NCBI GenBank assembly: GCA_003522085.1
Contig: DPGI01000009.1
Span: 145,653 to 209,652 of the forward strand
Reading direction: 5' to 3'
Length of the DNA: 64,000 nucleotides
Source: Clostridiales bacterium
GTDB lineage: Bacteria; Bacillota; Clostridia; Christensenellales; UBA1242
Notes under the pieces: model-generated
What the model saw: only the letters and a program-made list of their open reading frames with translations
Told to the model about the DNA's origin: nothing
Databases searched by the model: none
Shown here: positions 47,644-55,353 of the stretch, piece by piece
Layout: every line of letters starts with the position of its first letter
Position numbering within the stretch: position 1 is the first letter of the stretch
Made by a program: the position numbers and the translations under genes

Positions 47644-50619
47644 ATGAAAAATTTATTTTTTGTTTTAAGCGATATACATATGAGAGAAGATCAATATATT
47701 GATAAAAAATATATTAATGGAATTGGAAATGTTTTGAATTCAATAGAATGCTTAGATAATGCCTGTGTAATTGTTGCTGGCGATTTAGCTTTTTCTGGAA
47801 AGAAAAATGAATATAGAAAAGTTGGAAACTTGTTTGGGCTTATTACTAATCAGTTAAAGAAAAAGTTAGGGAAAGAAGATATTATACCATTCTATGTTGT
47901 CCCAGGGAATCATGATATTAATTTTGATGGCAATCCTCGCGAAAGAGTAGATGTAAGAGAATTGCACAATAATGGAACTATTGATAATGAAATTGATACT
48001 GAATTAACAAAATTTGGTTCTTTTTACGAGCTTGCAGAGAGAAATAGATGTTTTTTGCACAACAAATTGTATAATTATAGATGTTTTGGAACTGGCGAAA
48101 TTAATACACAAATCAATCTACTTAACTCAGAATTGTTTTCTACTTTTATGGATAAAAATGGAGATGATGATAAAGGATTACACTATTTCCCTGAATCAAG
48201 TATTTCCAAAATAACAAAACAAAAATGGGCAAACTATACAATAACCGTTATGCATCGAAGCCCAGAATGGTTTTCTTGGCAATCTTCACAAAATTTAAAA
48301 AATAACTTTTACAGGGCAAGTAATATTTTAATTTGTGGGCACGAACATTCTTCAGATATTCAAGACATAGAAAAAGAACAAAAAAATCTAATTATGGTAA
48401 AGACAGGGATGTTTGATTTTCGTGAAAATAGTTATTCATTCAATTTAATCATAATTGACACAGAAAAAAATACATGCGATATAAAATATTATACTTGGAA
48501 TTCTGAAAGACAAATGTATGTTATAACAACGGAACAAAATGATATAGAACTTAAAGAAATTGTCGTTGATGATTTGTTAAAACCAAACATTAACTTTACA
48601 AGAGAATTCCTGACTATAAATAATTATAAAGTAGATGAACTTTTCGTTTTTCCTGACATTGATAAGATCAATAATCAGCAAGATAAAAATGAAAAAACGA
48701 TAAAAAATATGGATGAACTCTTTGATTTTGTGAAAGAAAACAACATAATATATATTGAAGGTGATGCTATGGCCGGCAAATCTTCTTTAGCAAAATCATT
48801 TTATAGTAATAGCATAAAACGAAAGAAGATTCCATTATATATTGATTTAGATCAAATCAGTAGAAAGAAATATGAAAATATTATTCGAGACGCTTTTTGT
48901 GAGCAATATAGCTATAATAGTTTAGACTATGAGAAATTTAAACAAACATTAAAAGAAGATAAGGTTGTTATTGTTGATAATCTAGATAAGATTCCTGATA
49001 AATTAATTGATGATTTTGTGTGTAATTTAAAATGTGATTTTAAAAAAGTAATACTTTTATATAAACCTAATGATAAATGTGATATCGTTGAATTAACAAA
49101 AAAAAGTTTGAATGATAATGATAAATGTGAAAGATTGAGAATTTTGCCTTTCTACCTAAGAAAAAGAAAGGAATTGATAAAAAATGTCTTGTGTACTTCA
49201 GTAAATAAAGTGGATAATATTGATAATAAAGTTACAGAAATAAATAATTTTATTTCAAATCAATTACAAGTTTTCAGTATCAATCCTAATTTTATTACAA
49301 TGTATGTGTCATATTATGTTGATGATATACACAATGCTGATGTACAGACTAATCTGTTTAGTAAAGTATTTGAAACAAATTTAGTTAAATCGTTACAAAA
49401 ATATATAAGCAATGAAAATATAGAAGAATATTTCACTATTTATGAGAACTTAGCATATAAGATACATTTTGAGAAAAAGTATCCAATTTCAATAAATGAT
49501 ATACAGAATGTTATAAAGTCATATAATGATAAATATATGCTAGAAATTGATTGTGCTGAATTCAGAAAAAATAGTATAAAAGCAAACATTCTAGATGAAA
49601 TGGATAATGACACTTTTAAATTCTTTGATAATTCATATCTTGCTTATTTTGTTGCGAGTGCACTAAATAAAAAGGCAAATAATGGACAAAAAATTGATGA
49701 TGAATTAAGTTGGATATGCACAAATTTGTGCTTTAATATTAATGGAGATATATTATTGTTTTTGTCTTACATAACAAAAAATGTCTCCATTTTGGATTAT
49801 ATAATTAAGAGTACAAAAGAGATAATGCAACAATGGACTGAATTTGATATTGACAATAACAATATTTCATTTTTAAAATTAAATGCTGAGGAAAAAGTTG
49901 AATTGCCAACTAGTGAAGACAAAGAAATCCATGAACAAAACATAGAAAAACAGGAAAAAGCAATAAAGAAGAATTTAGAAATAAAAACTAGATCAATATA
50001 TGATGACTATGATGAAACGAAGTTAGACTCCAAAGCATATAAAGTAAATCAAGCAATGAGACACTTGGAATTAGTAAGTAAAATTTTACCTAATTTTAAT
50101 CATCTAATTGAAAAGGATAAGAAACTTGATTTGGCTCGAGGGATATATGAATATCCTAATAAGATTTGTAATGAAATTTTACATGAAGTGGATTCGAATT
50201 TCAACTATATTTTAAAAGACTTATTGCAATATTGTGAAGAAAATAATATTGAAAAAGGTCAAGATAAAATAATAAATCAATTGCAAATACAAGCTGAAAT
50301 GTTTATATTGAATTTATTTGATATGACTGCGAGATTGTCTACTACGACTAAAACCATTAAAGTATTAGACTCTATTGAACTAAGAAGTATTAATAATTCA
50401 ATTTTAAATGTTATGATGTATGAAAATCTAGGGAACTTCAAAGAATTTGCAAAACGTGCTGACGATATTTATGACAAATCTAAAAACCCATTAGTAAAAA
50501 CTATGATAAAAAGAATTGTAAGAAAGCATTTCTTATGTAACAAAGATTTAAAACAAGTAGGAGATGTTCAAAGAGTTGCGGATAAATATTTTGGACAATC
50601 TAGAAAATATTTAAAATAA
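47644..50619 (+). CDS. Metallophosphoesterase-STAND ATPase, probable defence protein
   Basis: 991 aa. Residues 1-270 are a calcineurin-like phosphoesterase with all metal motifs: LSDIHMR, GDLAFSG, VPGNHDIN, MHRSP and CGHEHSS. About 340-560 is a STAND/NACHT-type P-loop ATPase: IEGDAMAGKSSLAKS (Walker A, about 376) and VVIVDNLDKI (Walker B, about 440). About 560-991 is a helical, charged C-terminal region, the usual sensor position. An effector-ATPase-sensor order is typical of AVAST-like and other NLR-type anti-phage proteins. Base composition is more AT-rich than its neighbours, suggesting transfer. TATAAT at about 47613 and an SD GTGAGG precede it. Confidence 0.75.
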   Translation: MKNLFFVLSDIHMREDQYIDKKYINGIGNVLNSIECLDNACVIVAGDLAFSGKKNEYRKVGNLFGLITNQLKKKLGKEDIIPFYVVPGNHDINFDGNPRERVDVRELHNNGTIDNEIDTELTKFGSFYELAERNRCFLHNKLYNYRCFGTGEINTQINLLNSELFSTFMDKNGDDDKGLHYFPESSISKITKQKWANYTITVMHRSPEWFSWQSSQNLKNNFYRASNILICGHEHSSDIQDIEKEQKNLIMVKTGMFDFRENSYSFNLIIIDTEKNTCDIKYYTWNSERQMYVITTEQNDIELKEIVVDDLLKPNINFTREFLTINNYKVDELFVFPDIDKINNQQDKNEKTIKNMDELFDFVKENNIIYIEGDAMAGKSSLAKSFYSNSIKRKKIPLYIDLDQISRKKYENIIRDAFCEQYSYNSLDYEKFKQTLKEDKVVIVDNLDKIPDKLIDDFVCNLKCDFKKVILLYKPNDKCDIVELTKKSLNDNDKCERLRILPFYLRKRKELIKNVLCTSVNKVDNIDNKVTEINNFISNQLQVFSINPNFITMYVSYYVDDIHNADVQTNLFSKVFETNLVKSLQKYISNENIEEYFTIYENLAYKIHFEKKYPISINDIQNVIKSYNDKYMLEIDCAEFRKNSIKANILDEMDNDTFKFFDNSYLAYFVASALNKKANNGQKIDDELSWICTNLCFNINGDILLFLSYITKNVSILDYIIKSTKEIMQQWTEFDIDNNNISFLKLNAEEKVELPTSEDKEIHEQNIEKQEKAIKKNLEIKTRSIYDDYDETKLDSKAYKVNQAMRHLELVSKILPNFNHLIEKDKKLDLARGIYEYPNKICNEILHEVDSNFNYILKDLLQYCEENNIEKGQDKIINQLQIQAEMFILNLFDMTARLSTTTKTIKVLDSIELRSINNSILNVMMYENLGNFKEFAKRADDIYDKSKNPLVKTMIKRIVRKHFLCNKDLKQVGDVQRVADKYFGQSRKYLK

Positions 50620-50730
50620 AAAGCAGGCCTGTCGTTTTATCATATAAGATAACGACATAACTCATATGATAGTATGTTAACCTGCCTAATATAGCATATT
50701 CATTTACATGAAAATTATGTTAAAAGCGAA
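50620..50730 (+). repeat. Structured region after the STAND gene
   Basis: Nested pairing: outer GCAGG/CCTGC, inner GTCGTT/AACGAC, and TAAC/GTTA. It may be an RNA element, a transposon end or an old attachment site. Confidence 0.35.
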
Positions 50731-50759
50731 CAATTTTTTGTTCGCTTTTTTGTTTAAAA
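50731..50759 (+). terminator. Terminator after the STAND gene region
   Basis: AAAAGCGAAC / GTTCGCTTTT with a short T loop, then T-run. Confidence 0.8.
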
Positions 50760-50760
50760 A

Positions 50761-51400
50761 ATAAAAACCACCAGCTGTGCTGGTGAGAAATGAAAAGCTT
50801 AAGCTATGCGTAGACAAAAAATTCCTCCTAAATAAAAATAGTGTTTGCTGACACGAAAATTAATAATGGGGGGGGATTTTTTGTTTATGAACGAAAATAG
50901 TATAGCACATACAAAATGGAATAGCAAATACCATATAGTATTCACACCAAAGTATAGAAGAAAAGCAATATACGGAGAATTAAAAAAAGAGATAGGAGCA
51001 ATATTAAGAGAATTAAGTAATTGGAAAGAAGTAGAAATAATAGAAGCACACGGATGTGTAGAGCACATACATATGTATGTATCAATACCACCAAAAATGT
51101 CAGTTGCCGGTTATGTGGGGTTTCTAAAAGGGAAAAGTACATTAATAATATATGAAAGGCATTCAAACCTAAAATATAAATACAGCAACAAGCATTTTTG
51201 GTGTAGGGGTTACTATGTGGATACAGTAGGAAGAAATGAAAAGGCAATAGAGGAATATGTAAGGAATCAAGAGAAAGAAGATATTATGAGTGACCAAATA
51301 AGTATGAAAGAATACTTAGACCCATTTAAAAAAATTTCTCGTTACACACAATGGGTGTGTTATGGGGATTATATAATTGTCTTGTAAAAATCTTTCTCGT
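50761..51400 (+). mobile_element. IS200/IS605-type insertion sequence (right end uncertain)
   Basis: The left side has the subterminal hairpin CACCAGC-TGT-GCTGGTG (about 50769-50785), the kind TnpA binds. An HUH transposase gene follows. A second hairpin, ACACAC/GTGTGT, at about 51345-51362 may be the right-end structure; if so the element ends near 51370 and the transposase frame runs out of it. No tnpB. Confidence 0.7.
50887..51387 (+). CDS. tnpA: IS200-type transposase TnpA (HUH tyrosine transposase)
   Basis: 166 aa from ATG 50887 (an earlier in-frame ATG at 50845 adds 14 atypical residues). Family landmarks: TKWNSKYHIVFTPKYRRKAI, the HUH metal motif in CVEHIHMYVSIPPK, and the catalytic Tyr helix in DTVGRNEKAIEEYVRNQEKE. 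The C-terminus after LDPFKK is unusual (YTQWVCYGDYIIVL) and may be coded by flanking DNA. Single-strand cut-and-paste transposition. Confidence 0.9.
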   Translation: MNENSIAHTKWNSKYHIVFTPKYRRKAIYGELKKEIGAILRELSNWKEVEIIEAHGCVEHIHMYVSIPPKMSVAGYVGFLKGKSTLIIYERHSNLKYKYSNKHFWCRGYYVDTVGRNEKAIEEYVRNQEKEDIMSDQISMKEYLDPFKKISRYTQWVCYGDYIIVL

Positions 51401-51483
51401 TTGACAAAATGGTGATAAAGTGAGATGGATTTTCAATCTTTGGTTTTTCAAAAGGAATAATTGCACCAAAACATTCATGTAAA

Positions 51484-51532
51484 ATAAAAAACTGCACGCA
51501 TTTCTCATTTTCACGAGGGTGCGTACAGTTCT
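51484..51532 (-). terminator. Terminator of tRNA-Ser
   Basis: On the minus strand AACTGTACGCA and TGCGTGCAGTT pair and a T-run follows. It begins 5 nt after the tRNA 3' end. Confidence 0.8.
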
Positions 51533-51536
51533 CTAC

Positions 51537-51629
51537 TGGCGGAGACGGTGGGATTCGAACCCACGTGCCCGGGTTAGCGGACAACTTGATTTCGAGTCAA
51601 GCTCGGTGCGACCACTTCGATACGTCTCC
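51537..51629 (-). tRNA. tRNA-Ser(CGA)
   Basis: Acceptor pairs GGAGACG (51623-51629) / CGTCTCC (51541-51547) with discriminator G and encoded CCA at 51537-51539. Anticodon stem CTTGA/TCAAG with loop CTCGAAA gives anticodon CGA. A long variable arm and GTTCGAATC T-loop are present, as expected for class II tRNA-Ser. It borders the genomic island. Confidence 0.95.
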
Positions 51630-51926
51630 TTGTTTGCTTCATCCGCTATTTTATCACGCATCATTTTTTTTTGCAACTCTTCTGATTAATTATTTTTTTC
51701 ACATTAACCTAACAGTAAATAGCTAAAGCAAAGCTTGCATTACTCCCGATATTAAATGCGGAGTGAAAACAAAATGCAACATATATTGTGATGTTGTTTT
51801 GTTCGTTTCACTCACAAATCTATTTGCCTGCTGCAAATAGGTTGCAAGCAACACCATCACAATATGTATTATCATCAGTTGCTGGCAAGTATCCCTACGG
51901 GCTGTTTGCCGACAACTTCCGATAAT

Positions 51927-52053
51927 ATAAGCGAAGCGAAAACAAGAAGAAAAAGCAAAGCTTGCGTTACAACGTAACATAAGCGAAGCGAAAACAAGAA
52001 GTAGTAACAAAGCTTGTATGGCTACGCAACATAAAGCGAAGAGAGAAACGCTG
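51927..52053 (+). repeat. 52-bp-period tandem repeat
   Basis: The 23-nt unit core ATAAGCGAAGCGAAAACAAG+AAG occurs at 51927-51949 and again, identical, at 51979-52001; a degenerate third copy (ATAAAGCGAAGAGAGAAACG) begins at 52031. The spacing is 52 nt each time. The third copy is the exact outer edge of the inverted pilin leader. Confidence 0.8.
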
Positions 52054-52113
52054 AAAAACATAAAGAAGGGAGGAAGAAACAGGGCGAGGGCCCGAAAAAC
52101 GGAGGTTTCTTAT
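52031..52113 (+). repeat. 83-nt inverted repeat, arm 1 (pilin-like gene leader)
   Basis: Identical, base for base, to the reverse complement of 53033-53115. It contains GGGCGAGGGCCCG and the SD GGAGG of the following gene. Confidence 0.9.
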
Positions 52114-52114
52114 A

Positions 52115-52471
52115 ATGAAAATGCTTAATTTTATATCTATGTTGGGTAATGCATGGGAAAAAGCCCTAAAAAATAAGGAAGGCAAGACATATGCGGGTTA
52201 TGAATGGCTGGTTGACCTTTTTAAATATCTTAGCCCAATTTTATACGCAATCTTAGCAGTAGTTGGTGCGGCTGGTGTGATTTACTCAATTGTTCTGGGT
52301 GTTAACCTTGCAAAAGCGGAAGACCAGTCAAAACGTGACGAAGCAAAGAAAAGATTAATTACAACAATTATTGCCGTAGCTGTTACAGTAGTGCTGATCA
52401 TTTTCTTTAACGAACTGCTTCCTCTTATTGTAGGTGCAGTTGCTAAACCTGGCGATATACCTGGAGCTTAA
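52115..52471 (+). CDS. VirB2/TrbC-like (Mbov_0395-type) pilin-like membrane protein, copy 1
   Basis: 118 aa. Two hydrophobic helices (about 38-62, LSPILYAILAVVGAAGVIYS; and about 85-110, ITTIIAVAVTVVLIIFF) around a basic loop AKAEDQSKRDEAKKR. This small two-helix plan resembles conjugation pilin-like subunits. No other type-IV secretion gene lies in the window, so the role is open. GGAGG is 9 nt before the ATG. A near-identical paralogue lies convergent at 52666. Confidence 0.65.
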   Translation: MKMLNFISMLGNAWEKALKNKEGKTYAGYEWLVDLFKYLSPILYAILAVVGAAGVIYSIVLGVNLAKAEDQSKRDEAKKRLITTIIAVAVTVVLIIFFNELLPLIVGAVAKPGDIPGA

Positions 52472-52488
52472 TTAAAATATAAACAAAA

Positions 52489-52545
52489 TAAATCTCTAAA
52501 AAATTAATTAATAAATTAAAATTTTTTAGAGATTTATTTTATTAA
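52489..52545 (+). terminator. Terminator of pilin-like copy 1
   Basis: AAATAAATCTCTAAAAAATT / AATTTTTTAGAGATTTATTT long inverted repeat with AT-rich loop. Confidence 0.8.
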
Positions 52546-52624
52546 ATGTCGAAATTTGAGAAACGTCTTTCCTAAGAATTGATAGGAAAAATGAATTGCA
52601 TTTAATAAGTCACGCGCGCAAAAA

Positions 52625-52650
52625 AACGACCCGTTCGGGTCGTCTATTTT
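52625..52650 (-). terminator. Terminator of pilin-like copy 2
   Basis: ACGACCC / GGGTCGT with 4-nt loop, T7 on the minus strand. Confidence 0.85.
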
Positions 52651-52665
52651 TTATATGTTAAATTA

Positions 52666-53034
52666 TTACATATGGATGAAGCCGGTATTTTTATGATTTG
52701 GTAAATTACCACTATTGTTACCGCCGACAGCTTTGATGATCATAGGGAATAATTCATTGAAGAAAATAATCAAAACAACAGTAACAGCAACTGCAATAAT
52801 TGTTGTAATCAATCTTTTCTTTGCTTCGTCACGTTTTGATTGGTCTTCCGCTTTTGCAAGGTTAACACCCAGAACAATTGAGTAAATCACACCAGCGGCT
52901 CCAACTACAGCCATGATAGCGTAAAGGATAGGTCCAAGATATTCATATACTTGTGCAACCCAGTGTAAATCAGATTCGGCTGGGAAATTTGTGTTCCAAT
53001 CATAACCTAACATCGAAGAAATAAAATTTAACAT
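52666..53034 (-). CDS. VirB2/TrbC-like pilin-like membrane protein, copy 2
   Basis: 122 aa, with the same two helices and the same loop (AKAEDQSKRDEAKKR) as copy 1. The central block from GAAGVIYSIVLGVNLAKAED to IIFFNEL is almost identical; N- and C-termini differ (ends in GFIHM). The GGAGG SD lies 6 nt before the ATG within the shared 83-nt leader. Copy 1 and copy 2 are convergent, forming a large imperfect palindrome of about 1.1 kb. Confidence 0.65.
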   Translation of the reverse strand: MLNFISSMLGYDWNTNFPAESDLHWVAQVYEYLGPILYAIMAVVGAAGVIYSIVLGVNLAKAEDQSKRDEAKKRLITTIIAVAVTVVLIIFFNELFPMIIKAVGGNNSGNLPNHKNTGFIHM

Positions 53035-53115
53035 AAGAAACCTCCGTTTTTCGGGCCCTCGCCCTGTTTCTTCCTCCCTTCTTTATGTTTTTCAGCGTTT
53101 CTCTCTTCGCTTTAT
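53033..53115 (-). repeat. 83-nt inverted repeat, arm 2 (pilin-like gene leader)
   Basis: Reverse complement identical to 52031-52113; identity stops at the next base on the outer side. Confidence 0.9.
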
Positions 53116-53315
53116 ATTAAAAAAGGTTGAAAGTTTTTTTGTTTTAATTAAATTAAAACTTTTAAATAATATTTGTAAAAAATAACTTTCTATGCGAACT
53201 ATTTATTTACAAGATAATAGTAGCATAAAAAAATTTTTATGTAAAATGATTTTACATATTTTTTTAAAAATTTTTAAAAAATTTTATTTTTCTTTTTTTA
53301 CCTATTTTTTCCGCA

Positions 53316-53346
53316 CAAAAAAAGCGACATTTTATGCCGCTTAATT
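53316..53346 (-). terminator. Terminator of the rubrerythrin gene
   Basis: AAGCGGCAT / ATGTCGCTT on the minus strand, then seven T. Confidence 0.8.
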
Positions 53347-53348
53347 TT

Positions 53349-53936
53349 TTATTGATTTTCAAAGTTGATTATTACATAGCCTTGCGGATAGTTGCACAGG
53401 GGGCAAGTTTTCCAGGCTTCTTTTTTGGTTTCACGGTGGCCGCAGTTTGAACATTCATACAGGCGAGGCGTTTGCGATTTGTATAATTTGTGATGATTAA
53501 ACATTTCGCCGAGATCGGCAAGTTTTTGCGCGTGAACTTTTTCTACTTCTGCAACCAGTGTAAATGTTTTGGCAATTTCGGGGAAGCCTTCGTCTTTTGC
53601 GACTTTTGCAAATGCGGGGTAGATGTTTTGGGCTTCATAGTCTTCGATTACTGCTGCCGCGGCGAGAGATGTTTTAAGTTCGGACTGCTTGAACGGATAG
53701 CCGGCTTCGATGTTTACATTTCCGTTTTTAGTTTGCAAATTGTCGACAAGATGTTGATAGAACATTTTGGCGTGCGCCATTTCGTTTTTAGCAAGCATTT
53801 TTAAAATTGTAGAAATGTAATTCATTTGGTTTTGCTTTGCATCTTTTGCGATAAACTGATAGCGGGCTCCGTCTTGACACTCTGCGGCGAAGGCGCGGGC
53901 TAAATTTTCTTTTGTTTTACTTTCTGAAAAATCCAT
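53349..53936 (-). CDS. rbr: Rubrerythrin
   Basis: 195 aa from ATG 53936, set by GGAGG 8 nt upstream. A four-helix di-iron domain (about 1-150) with Glu/His ligands in AAECQDGARYQF, KNEMAHAKMFYQHL and VAEVEKVHAQKL is followed by a rubredoxin domain (CSNCGHRE ... CPLCNYP). It reduces hydrogen peroxide in anaerobes, taking electrons through rubredoxin, and may share a donor with the rubredoxin-headed hydrogenase at 38752. Confidence 0.95.
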   Translation of the reverse strand: MDFSESKTKENLARAFAAECQDGARYQFIAKDAKQNQMNYISTILKMLAKNEMAHAKMFYQHLVDNLQTKNGNVNIEAGYPFKQSELKTSLAAAAVIEDYEAQNIYPAFAKVAKDEGFPEIAKTFTLVAEVEKVHAQKLADLGEMFNHHKLYKSQTPRLYECSNCGHRETKKEAWKTCPLCNYPQGYVIINFENQ

Positions 53937-54037
53937 GGTTTTTTCCTCCAGAAAATATATTGACATAAATTAACTATTTAAACATTTGCATTTTTGTTTT
54001 AAAAAATGTAAAATATTCTTATATATAAGGAGTTGTT

Positions 54038-54811
54038 ATGGCAAACGAATATACGCCTATTAAAATTCACTATGATATGATTCGCGACAACGAAGCTCAG
54101 GTTGTGGACAAACTCGACCGTGAACTCAAGTTTTATCGCATTCTTTTTCAGAAAAAAATAAAGGGTTTGGAAATTATTTACGATACTCCAAACTGCTTGC
54201 TTTCTGGAGCGGGGATTGTTCTTAGCAAACAATACGACGACGGAAAGGCATTTTTTAAGGTTAGACGTATCTCATATCTTCCTACCGAATTCAGAAAGCC
54301 AAGTCAAAAATTTTACCTTTCACAAACAAACAATCGCGAAACCCCAAAGGATTTTCCTTTGCAAATCGCTACTGCAATCAACAATGCGTTTTCAAATGTT
54401 TTCACTATTGACCTTGTTGAAGTTGTTAAGCAGACTATGCCAAGATATGAAATAAAACTAAAAGGCAATTTGTATTCATTGACAAGCGGACTTGGAATGA
54501 AAGGGCAGATTGTTTTTGAAAAAGTTGTTTACAAAGACTGCGCCAATGGAAGAAAGGTTAAGCATCAAAGCGTAACCGTTACTTTGCCTGGTGACCCTGC
54601 TTATAAGCGTGAAGTTGAAGAAGTGCAAAACGCGATTGAGAAAAGCTGCAAAGAGCTTTTGAGATATAATGAAAGCCGATTTGAAATTGCACAACGCATT
54701 TTGAGAGTTAGAACTCCTATGACCAAGGAAGAGCGTAAGGCTGCCGAAGAAAAGGAGAGAAAACGCAAAGAGATGCTTGAAGAAGAAGCACAAAACGAAG
54801 AGAATAAATAA
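54038..54811 (+). CDS. CYTH-like protein of unknown substrate
   Basis: 257 aa. The segment IIYDTPNCLLSGAGIVLSKQ at about 47-66 resembles the CYTH / triphosphate-tunnel pattern (YDTP...L...GI.LR), preceded by an E/K-alternating strand (DRELKFYRILFQKKIKG). Further basic and acidic beta-strands follow, then a charged coiled-coil tail rich in E, K and R from about 215. The enzyme type (adenylate cyclase, polyphosphatase or other) cannot be given. AAGGAG 5 nt before the ATG. Single gene. Confidence 0.5.
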   Translation: MANEYTPIKIHYDMIRDNEAQVVDKLDRELKFYRILFQKKIKGLEIIYDTPNCLLSGAGIVLSKQYDDGKAFFKVRRISYLPTEFRKPSQKFYLSQTNNRETPKDFPLQIATAINNAFSNVFTIDLVEVVKQTMPRYEIKLKGNLYSLTSGLGMKGQIVFEKVVYKDCANGRKVKHQSVTVTLPGDPAYKREVEEVQNAIEKSCKELLRYNESRFEIAQRILRVRTPMTKEERKAAEEKERKRKEMLEEEAQNEENK

Positions 54812-54943
54812 ACTGCGCCCTTGCCAAACCTCGACGTGAAAAAACGTCGAGGTTTTTTTTCGCCGGCACAGGCAGGGCGCGCGTGGGCGCGCGAGCGCGG
54901 GCGAAAAGCCCCGCTTCCGCGAAGCGGGGCGCAAGGGCGCAGG
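54812..54943. repeat. GC-rich nested palindromic element with internal terminator (copy B)
   Basis: Outer arms TGCGCCCTTGC (54812-54822) / GCAAGGGCGCA (54933-54943) are an 11-bp perfect inverted repeat. Inside are a terminator AAACCTCGACGT/ACGTCGAGGTTT with T8 (about 54824-54858), a GCGCGC-rich stretch, and hairpin GCCCCGCTT/AAGCGGGGC (about 54908-54931). GC content is far above the surroundings. Same design as the element at 13643. Confidence 0.7.
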
Positions 54944-54987
54944 TTTTTAGCGCAATGAAAATTTAAATTGATTATTAAAAGGACGGG

Positions 54988-55164
54988 TTAAAAAAGTCTG
55001 CCGGAACAGCCGGAGCAAGTGTTTGCACAACTTGAAAAACCGCTATTGTTTGAGAGAGCAAGCAGCAAAAGAAGCAGGAAATTGGTGTTTGTGTTCAAGT
55101 TTGTGTCGGTTGCATTTGAAAAAATTGAAAGCAACAGCACCAGCAAAATATCTTGAGAATTCAT
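54988..55164 (-). CDS. 58-aa hydrophobic peptide with Cys-rich end
   Basis: A small gene with AAGGAGG 4 nt before the ATG. The product starts MNSQDILLVLLLSIFSNATD, has a second hydrophobic stretch (FLLLLLLAL, 29-37), an Asn/Thr-rich link and ends CANTCSGCSGRLF (C-x3-C-x2-C). It could be a membrane peptide, secreted toxin or peptide precursor. No modification or export gene lies beside it. Strong SD and frame integrity support it. Confidence 0.55.
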   Translation of the reverse strand: MNSQDILLVLLLSIFSNATDTNLNTNTNFLLLLLLALSNNSGFSSCANTCSGCSGRLF

Positions 55165-55353
55165 ATAACCTCCTTTTCAACAATAAAATAAAAAAATCAG
55201 CAAAAAAAGTGGAACAAATCCAAATTACTAATTTGCCTTTCTTCTTTAGTGCGATAAAATATCTCTAAATGTTTGTCGAGTGAGTTTGACAGCATTTAGC
55301 ATATCAATTTATATGATTTTGCGGCAAAGTGTGATACAAAAAAGGAGATAAAA

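Larger units (their letters stand above)
51640..52114. other. Gene-free repeat-rich region before the pilin-like gene
   Basis: No convincing gene. It holds 52-bp tandem repeats (51927-52053), several AAAGCTTG-containing segments (51729, 51957, 52009), and the 83-nt leader shared in inverted form with the second pilin-like gene. Open frames on the minus strand here are repeat-derived. Confidence 0.6.

Noticed and set aside
51723..52061. 112-codon open frame on the minus strand
   Set aside because: It is built from the 52-bp tandem repeats, has no SD and an implausible composition.
55023..55268. 81-codon open frame on the plus strand
   Set aside because: It overlaps the SD-led 58-aa gene on the other strand, lacks an SD and has no recognisable protein features.
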